A stretch of 64,000 nt of DNA from an uncultured SAR86 cluster bacterium. Lineage in GTDB: Bacteria > Pseudomonadota > Gammaproteobacteria > Magnimaribacterales > Magnimaribacteraceae. This document shows, one piece after another, positions 8,894 to 18,640 of this stretch; positions within the stretch are counted from its first letter, which is position 1; every line of letters starts with the position of its first letter. The translations under genes and the position numbers were made by a program. The DNA is taken from NCBI GenBank assembly GCA_902537425.1, contig CACBBD010000008.1:1-64000 (forward strand), in the 5' to 3' direction. The notes under the pieces were generated by a model, which ran no database searches, was not told the DNA's origin, and was given only the letters and a program-made list of their open reading frames with translations.

Positions 8894-11800
8894 AATGAGA
8901 TTTTATCATGAAGGTCTTGAAGTCTCTCAACCGACCATAGGTCTTTATTGCGTATTACTGAGCAAACTGCCCTTCCGCCTTCTAGCGTCGTGGTGCAATA
9001 AATCTTTTCTTCTAAGGCAGTTCTTCTGATTGAGGCGGAATCAAGAATAGATTGTTTCCCTTCGGTGGTATTGACGATAAGGTCAACTAGTCCATTTTTC
9101 ATCGCATCTACAATATGAGGTCTTCCCTCGGCTACTTTTTTAATAATCTCAACCTTTATGCCTGCTTCATTTATGTGTTTTGCAGTACCTTTAGTAGCAA
9201 TAATATTAAATCCTAAATCAAAAAACTCCTTTGCAAGTTCTGCTACGAAAGGACGATCTGTGTCCCGCACGCTTAAAAAGACAGATCCGTCTTTGGGAAT
9301 AATCTCTCCTGCACCTAACTGTGCCTTAGCATAGGCTTCAGGAAAACTGGAGCCGACTCCCATTACTTCTCCAGTTGATTTCATTTCAGGTCCTAAAATT
9401 GGGTCAACGCCTAAAAATTTATTGAAAGGAAAAACTGCCTCTTTTACAGAAAAATATTCTGGAACTATTTCCTTATTGAAATTTTGATCCTTGAGGCTAA
9501 TACCAGCCATACACAATGCTCCGGCTTTAGCTAATGATCTTCCAATACATTTTGAGACAAAGGGGATTGTCCTAGAAGCTCTTGGATTTACTTCAAGTAA
9601 ATACAACTCATTATTATAGTATGCTAATTGAACATTTATCAGTCCTACTGCTCCAATCTCGATGGCTATTTTTTTAACCATATGAGTGATTTCAGCTACC
9701 AATTCTTCAGATAAACTATATGGAGGCAAAGAACATGCAGAATCACCAGAATGTATCCCTGCCTGTTCAATATGTTGGAGAATCCCACCTATAATAACTG
9801 ATTCACCATCGCATACTGCTTCAATATCCATTTCAACTGCTTGATTGAGAAATCCATCTAGAAGCACAGGACTTTTTGCACTTGCTTGCACTGCCTCAAC
9901 AAGATAATTCTCAAGGTCTGTTTTTTTATAGACCACTTCCATAGCTCTACCGCCAAGAACATAAGAGGGTCTTACTACAAGAGGGAAACCAACTTGTTCG
10001 GAAACTACCATCGCTTCCTCAACACTTGAAGCAATACCATTTGGAGGTTGTTTTAAGGAATGTTTGCTTACAAATTCTTGGAATCTCCCTCTATCTTCTG
10101 CTAGATCAATTGAATCAGGAGATGTGCCCAAAATTGGAACACCATTCTTTTCAAGCTCTTTTGCTATCTTCAAAGGCGTTTGTCCGCCATATTGAACAAT
10201 AACACCCTCGGGAGTTTCTTTATCCGTAATGGCAAGAACATCTTCTACTGTGATTGGCTCAAAATATAACCTATCTGATGTATCAAAATCAGTTGAAACT
10301 GTTTCGGGGTTACAGTTTACCATGATTGTTTCGTATCCTTCTTCTTTCAAGCCAAGAGCAGCATGGACACAACAATAATCAAACTCTATACCTTGACCTA
10401 TCCTATTGGGCCCTCCTCCCAAGACCATAATTTTTTTATTTTGAGTTACGTAAGCTTCACATTCTTCTTCATATGTTGAGTACATATAGGCAGTAGAGGA
10501 TTCAAACTCGGCAGCACATGTATCAACTCTTTTAAATACAGGATTGAGATTTAATGATTTTCTGAGTTGTCTAACTTGAGCTTCTGAACTTCCAATCAAT
10601 TCACCTATTCTTGAATCAGAAAAACCTTTTCTCTTAAGATCATATAATTGCTCATAGTCTAAATCTTCTAAGGAAACATCTTCAAGATTTACTTCTATAT
10701 CTATTAGTTCTTTGATTTGAATCAAAAACCAGGGATCAATTTTAGAATACTCAAATACTTCTTCCGATGTTAAACCATTTCTAAATCCATCTGCTACGAA
10801 CCAAAGTCTATCAGGGCTAGGTATGCTTATTTTTTGCTTAAGCGTCTCAAATTCATCATCCTCATTAAAAATCGGATTTAGACCACTGCGTCCGGTCTCT
10901 AAACCTCTAATTGCTTTTTGCAGTGACTCTTGAAATGTTCTACCAATAGCCATTACTTCTCCCACAGATTTCATCTGAGTTGATAAGACAGGATCTGTTT
11001 GGATAAACTTTTCAAAGTTAAATCTAGGAATTTTGGTCACTACATAGTCGATAGAAGGTTCAAAAGATGCCGGTATAACACCACCAGTAATATCATTACT
11101 CAATTCGTCTAATGTATAGCCAACAGCTAGCTTTGCGGCAACCTTCGCTATCGGGAAGCCAGTTGCTTTTGAGGCTAAAGCCGAAGATCTGGAAACTCTT
11201 GGATTCATCTCAATAATTAACATCTCACCATCTTCTGGATTAATGGTGAATTGGACATTTGAACCTCCAGTTTCGACTCCTATTTCCCTGAGAATATCAA
11301 TTGAAGCATTCCTCATAATTTGATATTCCTTATCAGTAAGAGTTTGAGAGGGAGCAACAGTTATTGAATCTCCTGTATGAACTCCCATAGGATCAAGATT
11401 TTCAATACTACAAACGATTATGCAATTATCATTCTTATCTCTGACAACTTCCATTTCATATTCTTTCCAACCACCGAGAAATTCATCAATAAATATTTCA
11501 GAGGTTGGAGAAAGCTCTAGCCCTCTTTTACAAATTTCGTCAAATTCTTCGACGTTGTAAGCAATTCCTCCTCCAGAACCACCCATAGTGAAGTTTGGTC
11601 TTAACACACAAGGAAAACCAATTCTTTCCAAAAGAATATGAGCCTCTTCATTATTGTGCGCCAAACCAGATTCGGGAACCTTTAATCCAATCTTTTCCAT
11701 ACAAGCTGCAAATAATTCTCTATCCTCAGCCTTATCGATTGCCTCTTTAGTTGCTCCTATCATCTCAACATTATGTTTTTTTAATATACCCCTACTATCT

Positions 11801-12105
11801 AAATCAAGAGCAGCATTTAACGCAGTTTGACCTCCCATTGTTGGTAATAATGCATCTGGTTTTTCTTTTTCAATTATTTTCTCAATAGTCTCCCAATGAA
11901 TTGGTTCAATGTATGTGGCATCCGACATGCTTGGGTCTGTCATAATTGTTGCAGGATTTGAGTTGATTAAAATAACTCTGTAACCATCTTCTTTTAATGC
12001 CTTACAAGCTTGAGCTCCAGAATAATCAAATTCACATGCCTGGCCAATTACGATGGGACCGGCTCCTATTATTAAAATTGAATTTATGTCTTTTCTTCTA
12101 GGCAT
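8890..12105 (-). CDS. carB: Carbamoyl-phosphate synthase large subunit
   Basis: Makes carbamoyl phosphate from bicarbonate, ammonia (from CarA) and 2 ATP for pyrimidine and arginine synthesis. The 1071 residues show the duplicated biotin-carboxylase-like halves, each with ATP-grasp signatures (first half [10 protein letters not shown] and [23 protein letters not shown], second half [15 protein letters not shown]). The C-terminal MGS-like allosteric domain (about 930-1071) binds UMP or ornithine in relatives. It overlaps carA by 8 bases and greA by 4. Size equals E. coli CarB (1073). Confidence 0.98.
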   Translation of the reverse strand: MPRRKDINSILIIGAGPIVIGQACEFDYSGAQACKALKEDGYRVILINSNPATIMTDPSMSDATYIEPIHWETIEKIIEKEKPDALLPTMGGQTALNAALDLDSRGILKKHNVEMIGATKEAIDKAEDRELFAACMEKIGLKVPESGLAHNNEEAHILLERIGFPCVLRPNFTMGGSGGGIAYNVEEFDEICKRGLELSPTSEIFIDEFLGGWKEYEMEVVRDKNDNCIIVCSIENLDPMGVHTGDSITVAPSQTLTDKEYQIMRNASIDILREIGVETGGSNVQFTINPEDGEMLIIEMNPRVSRSSALASKATGFPIAKVAAKLAVGYTLDELSNDITGGVIPASFEPSIDYVVTKIPRFNFEKFIQTDPVLSTQMKSVGEVMAIGRTFQESLQKAIRGLETGRSGLNPIFNEDDEFETLKQKISIPSPDRLWFVADGFRNGLTSEEVFEYSKIDPWFLIQIKELIDIEVNLEDVSLEDLDYEQLYDLKRKGFSDSRIGELIGSSEAQVRQLRKSLNLNPVFKRVDTCAAEFESSTAYMYSTYEEECEAYVTQNKKIMVLGGGPNRIGQGIEFDYCCVHAALGLKEEGYETIMVNCNPETVSTDFDTSDRLYFEPITVEDVLAITDKETPEGVIVQYGGQTPLKIAKELEKNGVPILGTSPDSIDLAEDRGRFQEFVSKHSLKQPPNGIASSVEEAMVVSEQVGFPLVVRPSYVLGGRAMEVVYKKTDLENYLVEAVQASAKSPVLLDGFLNQAVEMDIEAVCDGESVIIGGILQHIEQAGIHSGDSACSLPPYSLSEELVAEITHMVKKIAIEIGAVGLINVQLAYYNNELYLLEVNPRASRTIPFVSKCIGRSLAKAGALCMAGISLKDQNFNKEIVPEYFSVKEAVFPFNKFLGVDPILGPEMKSTGEVMGVGSSFPEAYAKAQLGAGEIIPKDGSVFLSVRDTDRPFVAELAKEFFDLGFNIIATKGTAKHINEAGIKVEIIKKVAEGRPHIVDAMKNGLVDLIVNTTEGKQSILDSASIRRTALEEKIYCTTTLEGGRAVCSVIRNKDLWSVERLQDLHDKISL

Positions 12106-13213
12106 TTTTGGTCATATTTTTATCAAATGTTGTGAATAGATATGCCAGATCATGAGGTCCAGGGCTAGCTTCAGGATGTCCTTGAAAACTGAAAAAAGGC
12201 TTAGATGAATGCTGGATCCCTTGAATAGTTCCATCAAATAAGGATTTATGAGTTACTTCTACTTCTGCAGGTAAGGAATTTTCTTCGACTGTGAAACCAT
12301 GATTCTGAGAGCTTACTGAAACTTTCCAAGTTTTGAGATCTTGGACAGGATGATTTGCACCATGATGACCAAATTTCATTTTTGATGTCTTGCCACCCAA
12401 TGCTATTGCCAGTAATTGATGGCCTAGACAAATACCGAATATTGGCATACTGATTTGTATTAGTTCTTTAATTGTCTCAATGGCATAAATGCATGGTTCA
12501 GGATCGCCAGGTCCGTTAGACAAAAACACTCCACTTGGCTTGAAATCTAAAATTTCTTGGTAAGAAGTTTTTGCAGGAAAAATTTTTAATTCATACCCCT
12601 TATCAGCTAATATCCTTAATATGTTTTTTTTAATTCCGAAATCTAAAACTGCAACTCTAAAATCTGATTCACCATTACTTCCTCTCCATGTTCCTTCTTT
12701 CCAATCATAACTAGATTCTGTTGTAACTTCTTTTGCGAGATCTAAACCAGCTAAACCTTCAAAATCTTTCGCTAAATCAATTGCTTTGTCTGAGTCAACT
12801 GAGTTACCGGTAAATATCGATGCTGACTGAGCACCTTTCTCTCTTATAATTCTTGTCAATTTTCTTGTGTCTATATCTGATATTCCTTGGATATTATTTC
12901 TTATTAAGTAATCGGATAATGTTTCAGTATTACGCCAACTACTTTCTGCCTTAGAAAGCGACCTAATTACTAATCCGGAACACCAAATTTTATCTGATTC
13001 AGTATCCTCACTATTTGTTCCTGTATTTCCAATATGTGGGTAAGTTAAGGTTACTATTTGCTTAGCATATGAGGGATCTGTAAGAATTTCTTGATAACCT
13101 GTCATAGAAGTATTGAAAACAATTTCCCCATTTACCCATCCTGAAGCGCCAATACTTATTCCTTCGAAGATTGTTCCGTCTGCTAATGCAAGTATTGCTT
13201 TTTCTTTACTCAT
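12098..13213 (-). CDS. carA: Carbamoyl-phosphate synthase small subunit (glutamine amidotransferase)
   Basis: Hydrolyses glutamine and channels ammonia to CarB. The N-terminal CPSase small-chain domain (about 1-150) contains [17 protein letters not shown]. The class I amidotransferase domain has Cys262 in GICLGHQLL and the His346/Glu348 pair in [11 protein letters not shown]. 371 residues, a normal length. Its ATG overlaps the pyrF stop by 4 bases and its 3' end overlaps carB by 8, so pyrF-carA-carB is one translationally coupled unit. In Pseudomonas carA is preceded by dapB; here pyrF takes that place. Confidence 0.98.
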   Translation of the reverse strand: MSKEKAILALADGTIFEGISIGASGWVNGEIVFNTSMTGYQEILTDPSYAKQIVTLTYPHIGNTGTNSEDTESDKIWCSGLVIRSLSKAESSWRNTETLSDYLIRNNIQGISDIDTRKLTRIIREKGAQSASIFTGNSVDSDKAIDLAKDFEGLAGLDLAKEVTTESSYDWKEGTWRGSNGESDFRVAVLDFGIKKNILRILADKGYELKIFPAKTSYQEILDFKPSGVFLSNGPGDPEPCIYAIETIKELIQISMPIFGICLGHQLLAIALGGKTSKMKFGHHGANHPVQDLKTWKVSVSSQNHGFTVEENSLPAEVEVTHKSLFDGTIQGIQHSSKPFFSFQGHPEASPGPHDLAYLFTTFDKNMTKNA

Positions 13214-13893
13214 ACAATTTTTAAATTGATTTCTTCTAAAGTGGCTCTGGGATTTTGGGAACCAGTAATAGGTCTTCCTATAACAAGAAAATCAGAACCA
13301 TTTTTAACTGCTTCTTCGGGTGTTGATACTCTGCTCTGATCATCTAGATCAAATTGGAAAGGTCTTATTCCAGGAGTTACTGTTAAAAAATCTTCACCTA
13401 ATTCGTTTTTTATATTTTTTGTATCTGAGGATGCGCACACAACTCCATCTAACTCACATTCTTTAGCTAAGGTTGCTAGTCTTAAAACTTGCTCAGAAAC
13501 TCCCTGTATGCCAACTTCATTGAGAGCATCTTCTGATAGACTTGTTAAGACAGTGACACCAATTAATAATGGAGGTTGATGATAGCCTTCTAAAGCCCTT
13601 CTTGAGGCTTCGAGCATTTTAATGCCCCCAGAGGCATGAACATTTACCATCCATACTCCGAGATCTGCAGCTGACCTTACCGCTTCGTAGACAGTATTTG
13701 GAATATCGTGGAATTTTAAGTCTAAAAATATTTCAAATCCCAGCCCTTTAAGGTCATTAATAACTTGAGGACCTGATGCAGTGAATAATTGGTTGCCTAC
13801 CTTTAGTCTGCAGATTTTTGGATCAAGAGTTTTGGCAATATTCAAAGCATTTATATAATCAAGGTCTAACGGAATAATGATTCTATTTTCCAT
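13210..13893 (-). CDS. pyrF: Orotidine 5'-phosphate decarboxylase
   Basis: Last step of UMP synthesis, decarboxylating OMP. The 227-residue TIM barrel has substrate residues Asp10 and Lys31 and the catalytic array Asp58-x-Lys60-x-x-Asp63 in [11 protein letters not shown]. The phosphate-binding end is TPGIRP followed by the GRPI loop near the C-terminus. First gene of a pyrF-carA-carB operon, an unusual pairing that puts the first and last pyrimidine enzymes together. Its ATG follows the stop of an in-frame leader ORF by 3 bases, has little Shine-Dalgarno of its own, and lies downstream of a strong intrinsic terminator. Confidence 0.97.
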   Translation of the reverse strand: MENRIIIPLDLDYINALNIAKTLDPKICRLKVGNQLFTASGPQVINDLKGLGFEIFLDLKFHDIPNTVYEAVRSAADLGVWMVNVHASGGIKMLEASRRALEGYHQPPLLIGVTVLTSLSEDALNEVGIQGVSEQVLRLATLAKECELDGVVCASSDTKNIKNELGEDFLTVTPGIRPFQFDLDDQSRVSTPEEAVKNGSDFLVIGRPITGSQNPRATLEEINLKIV

Positions 13894-13896
13894 ACT

Positions 13897-13989
13897 TTAA
13901 TTAAGAGAATTGATAAAATTTGATAAAAAAAAAGCGAACCAGAAAGGTATCTGAAGTTCGCATTTTTGATTTTTAAGGCCTATTGGCAT
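13897..13989 (-). CDS. Putative 30-residue attenuation leader peptide of pyrF-carAB
   Basis: ATG at 13989 and TAA at 13897-13899 frame a 30-codon ORF that spans the whole terminator hairpin and its U-tract. The U-tract is read as Phe-Phe-Leu. The ORF ends 28 bases past the U-tract and 3 bases before the pyrF ATG. It begins about 6-7 bases from the predicted transcription start, with no Shine-Dalgarno. This is the geometry of E. coli pyrBI: a ribosome tightly coupled to polymerase would cover the hairpin and prevent termination when UTP is low. Existence of the peptide is inferred; the open frame and its position are seen directly. Confidence 0.6.
   Translation of the reverse strand: MPIGLKNQKCELQIPFWFAFFLSNFINSLN
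13925..13961 (-). terminator. Intrinsic terminator/attenuator in the pyrF leader
   Basis: On the minus strand the stem GCGAAC/GTTCGC (13956-13961 with 13934-13939) is extended by CAGA/TCTG across a 2-base bulge, with loop TACCTT. It is followed at once by nine Ts (13933-13925). It lies between two divergent genes, upstream of pyrF and with no gene ending nearby, so its only evident role is premature termination in the pyrF leader. The plus-strand copy is followed by ATTTTTGATTTTT and could stop stray plus transcripts too. Confidence 0.85.
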
Positions 13990-13994
13990 TAAAA
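13971..13994 (-). promoter_or_regulatory. Possible pause hairpin at the leader-peptide start
   Basis: Minus-strand arms TTTTAA (13989-13994) and TTAAAA (13971-13976) pair, with an inner GCC/GGC stem and loop AATA. The hairpin spans the leader ATG and precedes the terminator by 9 bases. In pyrBI-type systems a promoter-proximal pause lets the first ribosome load and couple; this hairpin could do that, or could hide the leader start codon. Structure seen by eye; function inferred. Confidence 0.4.
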
Positions 13995-14000
13995 CCACAC

Positions 14001-14006
14001 TATAAT
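14001..14006 (+). promoter_or_regulatory. Predicted -10 element of the map promoter
   Basis: A perfect TATAAT lies 48 bases upstream of the map GTG; no good -35 is visible at 16-18 bases. It overlaps, on the opposite strand, the -10 of the pyrF promoter (14002-14007), because TATAATA/TATTATA are complementary. The two divergent transcripts would therefore compete for one polymerase-binding site. Confidence 0.45.
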
Positions 14007-14031
14007 AAATGTATGTTTCCCTGTCTATCAA
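14002..14031 (-). promoter_or_regulatory. Predicted sigma-70 promoter of pyrF-carA-carB
   Basis: Minus-strand TTGATA (14026-14031), an 18-base spacer and TATTAT (14002-14007). Transcription would start near 13995-13996, giving an RNA beginning GGUUUUAAUG. The U-run within the first bases resembles the initially transcribed regions of E. coli carAB, codBA and upp, where UTP-dependent reiterative transcription controls output. Confidence 0.6.
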
Positions 14032-14053
14032 AACCTTAGAAAATTAAGAAAAA

Positions 14054-14812
14054 GTGATAAAAAATCAAGAAGAACTCAACGGAATGAGAAAAGCGGGCAA
14101 ACTTGCTGCTGAAGTATTGGAGATGATTGGAGATTTTATTAAACCAGGAATCTCAACTGGAGAATTAGATAAAATTTGTTACGAGTATATTGTTGATGTT
14201 CAAAAGGCTATTCCTGCAAATATAGGATATAGGGGTTTTGAGAAAACATTATGTACGAGCATCAATCAAGTTATATGTCATGGCATACCAGATGATTGTC
14301 GAATCCTTAAAAGCGGAGACATTATGAATATTGATGTCACAGTAATCAAAGATGGATGGCATGGGGATACTTCAAAAATGTATCTGGTAGGAAAAGTTCA
14401 AGCACACAACGAAAGGCTTGTTAAAATTACTCAAGAATGTCTTTATAAGGGTATAGAAGTTGTAAGACCCGGAGCAAGCCTAGGGGATATTGGTCATGCA
14501 ATACAAACCCATGCGGAAAAAAACTACTACTCCGTGGTTGAGGAATACTGCGGTCATGGAATAGGTAAAATCTATCATGATGAGCCTCAGATACTTCATT
14601 ATGGGGAAGCCAATACAGGACAAGAAATTATTGAGGGCATGTGTTTCACTATTGAACCTATGATCAATTTAGGCACGAAATACACAAATTTATTAGAAGA
14701 TGGATGGACAGTTGAAACTAAGGATGGCAAGAATTCAGCACAGTGGGAGCATACTATTTATGTAAATAAAGATGGGGCAGAAATTCTCACACAGAGAGCA
14801 GAAGAAAGATAA
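14054..14812 (+). CDS. map: Type I methionine aminopeptidase
   Basis: Removes the N-terminal Met from nascent proteins. The five metal ligands are present: Asp94, Asp105 (GDTSKMY), His168 (YCGHGIG), Glu201 (TIEPMI) and Glu232 (QWEHTI). It starts with GTG; the protein then aligns with the family N-terminus (NQEELNGMRKAGKLAAEV), so the start is credible although the Shine-Dalgarno is weak. 252 residues against 264 in E. coli. In most gammaproteobacteria map is divergent from rpsB; here it faces pyrF, while map-glnD-dapC downstream is conserved. Confidence 0.97.
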   Translation: MIKNQEELNGMRKAGKLAAEVLEMIGDFIKPGISTGELDKICYEYIVDVQKAIPANIGYRGFEKTLCTSINQVICHGIPDDCRILKSGDIMNIDVTVIKDGWHGDTSKMYLVGKVQAHNERLVKITQECLYKGIEVVRPGASLGDIGHAIQTHAEKNYYSVVEEYCGHGIGKIYHDEPQILHYGEANTGQEIIEGMCFTIEPMINLGTKYTNLLEDGWTVETKDGKNSAQWEHTIYVNKDGAEILTQRAEER

Positions 14813-14821
14813 AACGCTTAG

Positions 14822-17398
14822 ATGTTTGAATATATAGTTGAGCAAAAGAATATTGATAATAAAGAATTATCGAGACAATTTGAAAAATGGCTTTTTGTTG
14901 ACAGAGGAAGACAGGTAAGAGGAATTAAATATTTTTTAAATAAGAGATCAGATAATACAGATGCCTTAATTAAATCTATAGCCAATCACGTTAAGCTACA
15001 TGAAATCGAAAACTTTGGGATTTTCTCTGTTGGTGGCTATGGGAGAGGAGAGCTTCATCCCCACTCTGACATAGATTTACTCCTTTTATCAAAAAATAAT
15101 TTATCGAAACCCGACCGGAGAAAAGTTGAAGAATTTATTAGCTCACTTTGGGATTTAGGTTTAGAAATTGGACATAGTGTAAGAACTGCAAATGAAGCGA
15201 GGAATCAAGCGAGAGAAGATCTCTTCACAATGACAAACATGCTTGAGTTCAGAAGACTGAGCGGTGATGAGAAATTACATAGAGAATATCTTAGAATAAT
15301 GGACACTAAAAACTTATGGAGAAATAAGTCTTTTATTAGAGCAAAAATTCAGGAACAAATAGAGCGTCATGAAAGCTTCAATAATACTTCGTATAATCTT
15401 GAACCAGATATCAAGTCCTCGCCAGGTGGACTTAGAGATATTCATACAGTTGATTGGTTGATAAAAAACAATCTTAGGAATACATCTGATGTAGAAAATT
15501 TTGGTGGCGTTCTTACTTTCGAAGAAAGGCAAGAGCTGAATAAATCTAAGTATTGGCTTTGGGTAATCAGATATCTACTCCACATCGAAGCTGGTAGAGA
15601 GGAAGACAGATTGCTGTTTGAGCATCAAATACCAATTGCCAAGAAATTATTCCCTTCTATTAAAAGCCCTAATCAAGCAGCCGAAAAATTGATGCATAGA
15701 TATTATCGATCCTCATTAAATATTTCTGAAATAAATTCTACATTTATTAAAGGTTTGAAAGAAAATTATGGGTTAAATAGATATTCAAGAAAAAGGAAAA
15801 TAGATAAAAATTTCTTTGTAAAAGATAATCTTATTCATCTTTACGATCTAAATGGTTTCAAAAAGGATCCTAGTCTACTCTTAGATCTCTTTATCAAATT
15901 AAGTGAAAATATTTATATTGAAGATATTGGCTCTGAAACTTTAAGAGCTCTCAAAAGAGACAGAGATCTCATTGATTCAAAATTTAGATCAAAAAAACAA
16001 AACATTAAACTTTTCTTAAAACTCCTTAAATCCAAAAGACTTTTAGTTACACAATTGGAGAATATGAAAAATTTAGGGATATTGGGAAGATACCTTCCAG
16101 AATTTGGAAGGATTACGGGACAGATGCAGTATGACTTATTTCACATATATACGGTAGATGCTCACACCCTGCAAGTACTGAGAAATATGCGATGGATGTC
16201 ACTTGGAAAATCTAAGGAAAAATTCCCTTTAGCATCTCAACTAATTGATAAGCTTCCTAAACTAGAAGTACTTTACATATCTGGTTTATATCATGATATT
16301 GGTAAAGGAAGAGGTTCAGATCATTCAGAACTTGGAAAAACCATCGTGAGGAATTTCTGTAAAAAACATTTTTTTTCTGAAGAAGACACAAAAAAAATTG
16401 AATGGTTAGTCGAAAATCATCTTTTAATGTCTGTTACTTCACAAAAAAAGGATCTTACAGATAATGAGGTTATTAAGGATTTTGCGAAAAAGATTAAAGA
16501 TCTGGATACTCTCAATTATATGTATTGCCTTACTGCAGCTGATATAAGTGCAACAAATCCCAGATTATGGAATTCTTGGAATGCCTCTCTTTTAAGACAG
16601 CTTTATGATCGGACTAAACTTTATTTTGAAGACGAGATTCTTCTTAATACATCTATAAAAGAGGAAAAAGCCAAAGCTCTTAAGCTTTTGGGAGATTTTA
16701 GGCAACAGGATGTAAGAAAACTGTGGAGTAATTTTTATGAAGATTATTTTGAAGCTACAGATCATGAAGACCTTCAGATTCATGCTCGAAATATCCTCCT
16801 TTCTAAGGGAAAGTCAAATATAAATCTTTTTCAAAAAGATGTTGATTCTTTGACTACGATTTTCATAAATACTCAAGATAGAGCTAACCTTTTTGCAACA
16901 ATTATAGGTGTCTTGGATTCGGAAAATATCAATTTTGTTGATGCTAAACTCTTCGGTATGAAAAATGGATACTGTACTGATCTAATAACTATCAGTGATA
17001 ACGGAAAAAGGGTTGAATTGGATTCTGATAAAGCCAAAGTTTTAATAGATAAATTAGAAGAGGCAATCACTCCAAAAGTCCTTAAACCTAAAATTGTACA
17101 AAGAAGGCAACCAAGAAATCTAAGGCATTTTAAAACTGATACTGAAATCAGTTTTAAGCATGATATGAAAAATAGATGGACGGATTTAGAAATCAGCACT
17201 ACAGATAGACCTGGTTTACTGGCATCGATATGCCAAGTCTTCTTAAAACATGGAGCATTAATTAAAAAAGCAAGAATAGCAACCTATGGTGAAAAAGCAG
17301 AAGATAGATTTAGCATAACTTCCAAGCAAGATACACCTTTTGTAAAAAGAAATGACTTAAATAATCTTATAGAAGATATAAAGATTTCACTAAATTGA
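14822..17398 (+). CDS. glnD: Bifunctional PII uridylyltransferase/uridylyl-removing enzyme GlnD
   Basis: Senses glutamine and modifies the PII signal protein, setting nitrogen status. Its 858 residues contain the nucleotidyltransferase motif GGYGRGELHPHSDIDLLLL (71-89, catalytic Asp83/Asp85). The HD hydrolase motif HDIGKGRGSDH (His491, Asp492, His501) follows. Two ACT domains start near 677 (TQDRANLFATIIG) and 788 (TTDRPGLLASICQ), for glutamine sensing. All four domains appear intact, so both activities are expected. It begins 9 bases after map and ends 8 bases before dapC. E. coli GlnD is 890 residues. Confidence 0.97.
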   Translation: MFEYIVEQKNIDNKELSRQFEKWLFVDRGRQVRGIKYFLNKRSDNTDALIKSIANHVKLHEIENFGIFSVGGYGRGELHPHSDIDLLLLSKNNLSKPDRRKVEEFISSLWDLGLEIGHSVRTANEARNQAREDLFTMTNMLEFRRLSGDEKLHREYLRIMDTKNLWRNKSFIRAKIQEQIERHESFNNTSYNLEPDIKSSPGGLRDIHTVDWLIKNNLRNTSDVENFGGVLTFEERQELNKSKYWLWVIRYLLHIEAGREEDRLLFEHQIPIAKKLFPSIKSPNQAAEKLMHRYYRSSLNISEINSTFIKGLKENYGLNRYSRKRKIDKNFFVKDNLIHLYDLNGFKKDPSLLLDLFIKLSENIYIEDIGSETLRALKRDRDLIDSKFRSKKQNIKLFLKLLKSKRLLVTQLENMKNLGILGRYLPEFGRITGQMQYDLFHIYTVDAHTLQVLRNMRWMSLGKSKEKFPLASQLIDKLPKLEVLYISGLYHDIGKGRGSDHSELGKTIVRNFCKKHFFSEEDTKKIEWLVENHLLMSVTSQKKDLTDNEVIKDFAKKIKDLDTLNYMYCLTAADISATNPRLWNSWNASLLRQLYDRTKLYFEDEILLNTSIKEEKAKALKLLGDFRQQDVRKLWSNFYEDYFEATDHEDLQIHARNILLSKGKSNINLFQKDVDSLTTIFINTQDRANLFATIIGVLDSENINFVDAKLFGMKNGYCTDLITISDNGKRVELDSDKAKVLIDKLEEAITPKVLKPKIVQRRQPRNLRHFKTDTEISFKHDMKNRWTDLEISTTDRPGLLASICQVFLKHGALIKKARIATYGEKAEDRFSITSKQDTPFVKRNDLNNLIEDIKISLN

Positions 17399-17406
17399 GA
17401 AGATAA

Positions 17407-18594
17407 ATGAATAAACAATTAGATTTTTTAACAGAGTATCCATTTCAGTACCTCTCAGATTTACTGAAAGATGTAGAAAGAGATCCATTAGATGTCATTG
17501 GACTCCATATAGGAGAGCCCAAAGAGCGAGCGCCAATGCAAGCACTGGATATTATCAATGAAAACTCTTTATCTTATTCTAAGTATCCAACTTCTTCAGG
17601 AGAATTATATTTGAGAGAGAGTTACTGTAATTACTTAAATGAAAGATTTTCTATAAGCAATATTAATCCCGATATTCATGTTTTACCTCTTTCGGGCAGT
17701 AGAGAAGGAATTTTTTCGTTCATTCAGTCTACAATAGATTCTACAAAAAAGAATCCCAAGGTAATTTTGCCAAATCCGTTTTACAAAATTTATGAAGGTG
17801 CTGCGATTATGGCAGGTGCAGAACCCTACTACTTAAATTCAATCGAGTCTGAAGGATTTAAACCTGATCTGGAAAGCATACCCGAGGATGTCTGGAAAGA
17901 TTGTCAACTTTTTATAATATGTTCTCCCTCAAATCCCACTGGATATTGTTTTGATAAAAAAGAATACGAGGAATTGCTTGAAAAAGCGGAAAAATATGAT
18001 TTTCTCTTATGCTCTGATGAATGCTATATCGATATCTATGATAGTTCATCAAATGCTCCTTTGGGATTATTAGAATGTGATGATGTCACTATGACAAATT
18101 CAAAATCAGTCATATTTCACAGCCTCTCTAAAAGATCTAGTCTTGCCGGTCTACGATCAGGATTTATTTGTGCTTCAGAAGCGATAATAAAGAAATTAAG
18201 TTTATATAGAACTTACCATGGTGTTACTCTTTCTTTGCCAACTCAATTAGCCAGTACCTGGGCTTGGCAAGATAGTAAGCATGTTGAATCTAACAGGGCT
18301 GAATATGATAAAAAGTATAAAGCCGCCATCTCTTGCTTAGATAACTTTGATGATGTGAAGAGACCTGATGGAGGGTTTTATATTTGGTTAAAATTACCCT
18401 GTGATGATCAGACCTTCGCAAAATTGTTATATGAACAAGAGTCAGTGCTTAGTTTGCCTGGATCATACTTAGGTAAGAAGATTGATGGCATCAATCCTGG
18501 AGAAGGGTTTTTAAGATTAGCTGTAGTGCATGATGTTGATACTATCAATAAGGCCTTTTCTGCAGTAAATAGAACCATGCAATCCTTAAATTAG
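17407..18594 (+). CDS. dapC: N-succinyldiaminopimelate aminotransferase DapC
   Basis: PLP-dependent transaminase of the succinylase lysine pathway, making N-succinyl-L,L-DAP. Fold type I class I/II aminotransferase of 395 residues. The family loop is SPSNPTG, the PLP-binding Asp lies in LLCSDECYIDIY and the Schiff-base Lys242 in HSLSKRSSLAGLRSGF. The DapC assignment rests on its place between glnD and dapD/dapE (glnD-dapC is a Pseudomonas and Neisseria linkage); sequence alone could not exclude another class I aminotransferase. It overlaps no neighbour and starts 8 bases after glnD. Confidence 0.9.
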   Translation: MNKQLDFLTEYPFQYLSDLLKDVERDPLDVIGLHIGEPKERAPMQALDIINENSLSYSKYPTSSGELYLRESYCNYLNERFSISNINPDIHVLPLSGSREGIFSFIQSTIDSTKKNPKVILPNPFYKIYEGAAIMAGAEPYYLNSIESEGFKPDLESIPEDVWKDCQLFIICSPSNPTGYCFDKKEYEELLEKAEKYDFLLCSDECYIDIYDSSSNAPLGLLECDDVTMTNSKSVIFHSLSKRSSLAGLRSGFICASEAIIKKLSLYRTYHGVTLSLPTQLASTWAWQDSKHVESNRAEYDKKYKAAISCLDNFDDVKRPDGGFYIWLKLPCDDQTFAKLLYEQESVLSLPGSYLGKKIDGINPGEGFLRLAVVHDVDTINKAFSAVNRTMQSLN

Positions 18595-18640
18595 ATTTTT
18601 TAATCTATCTCTAAAGTTAACCAGAACTTATAATATACAA

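Noticed and set aside
16873-17199. 108-codon open frame antisense to the glnD ACT region
   Set aside because: Fully covered by an intact GlnD; composition is that of a shadow frame and no ribosome site is visible.
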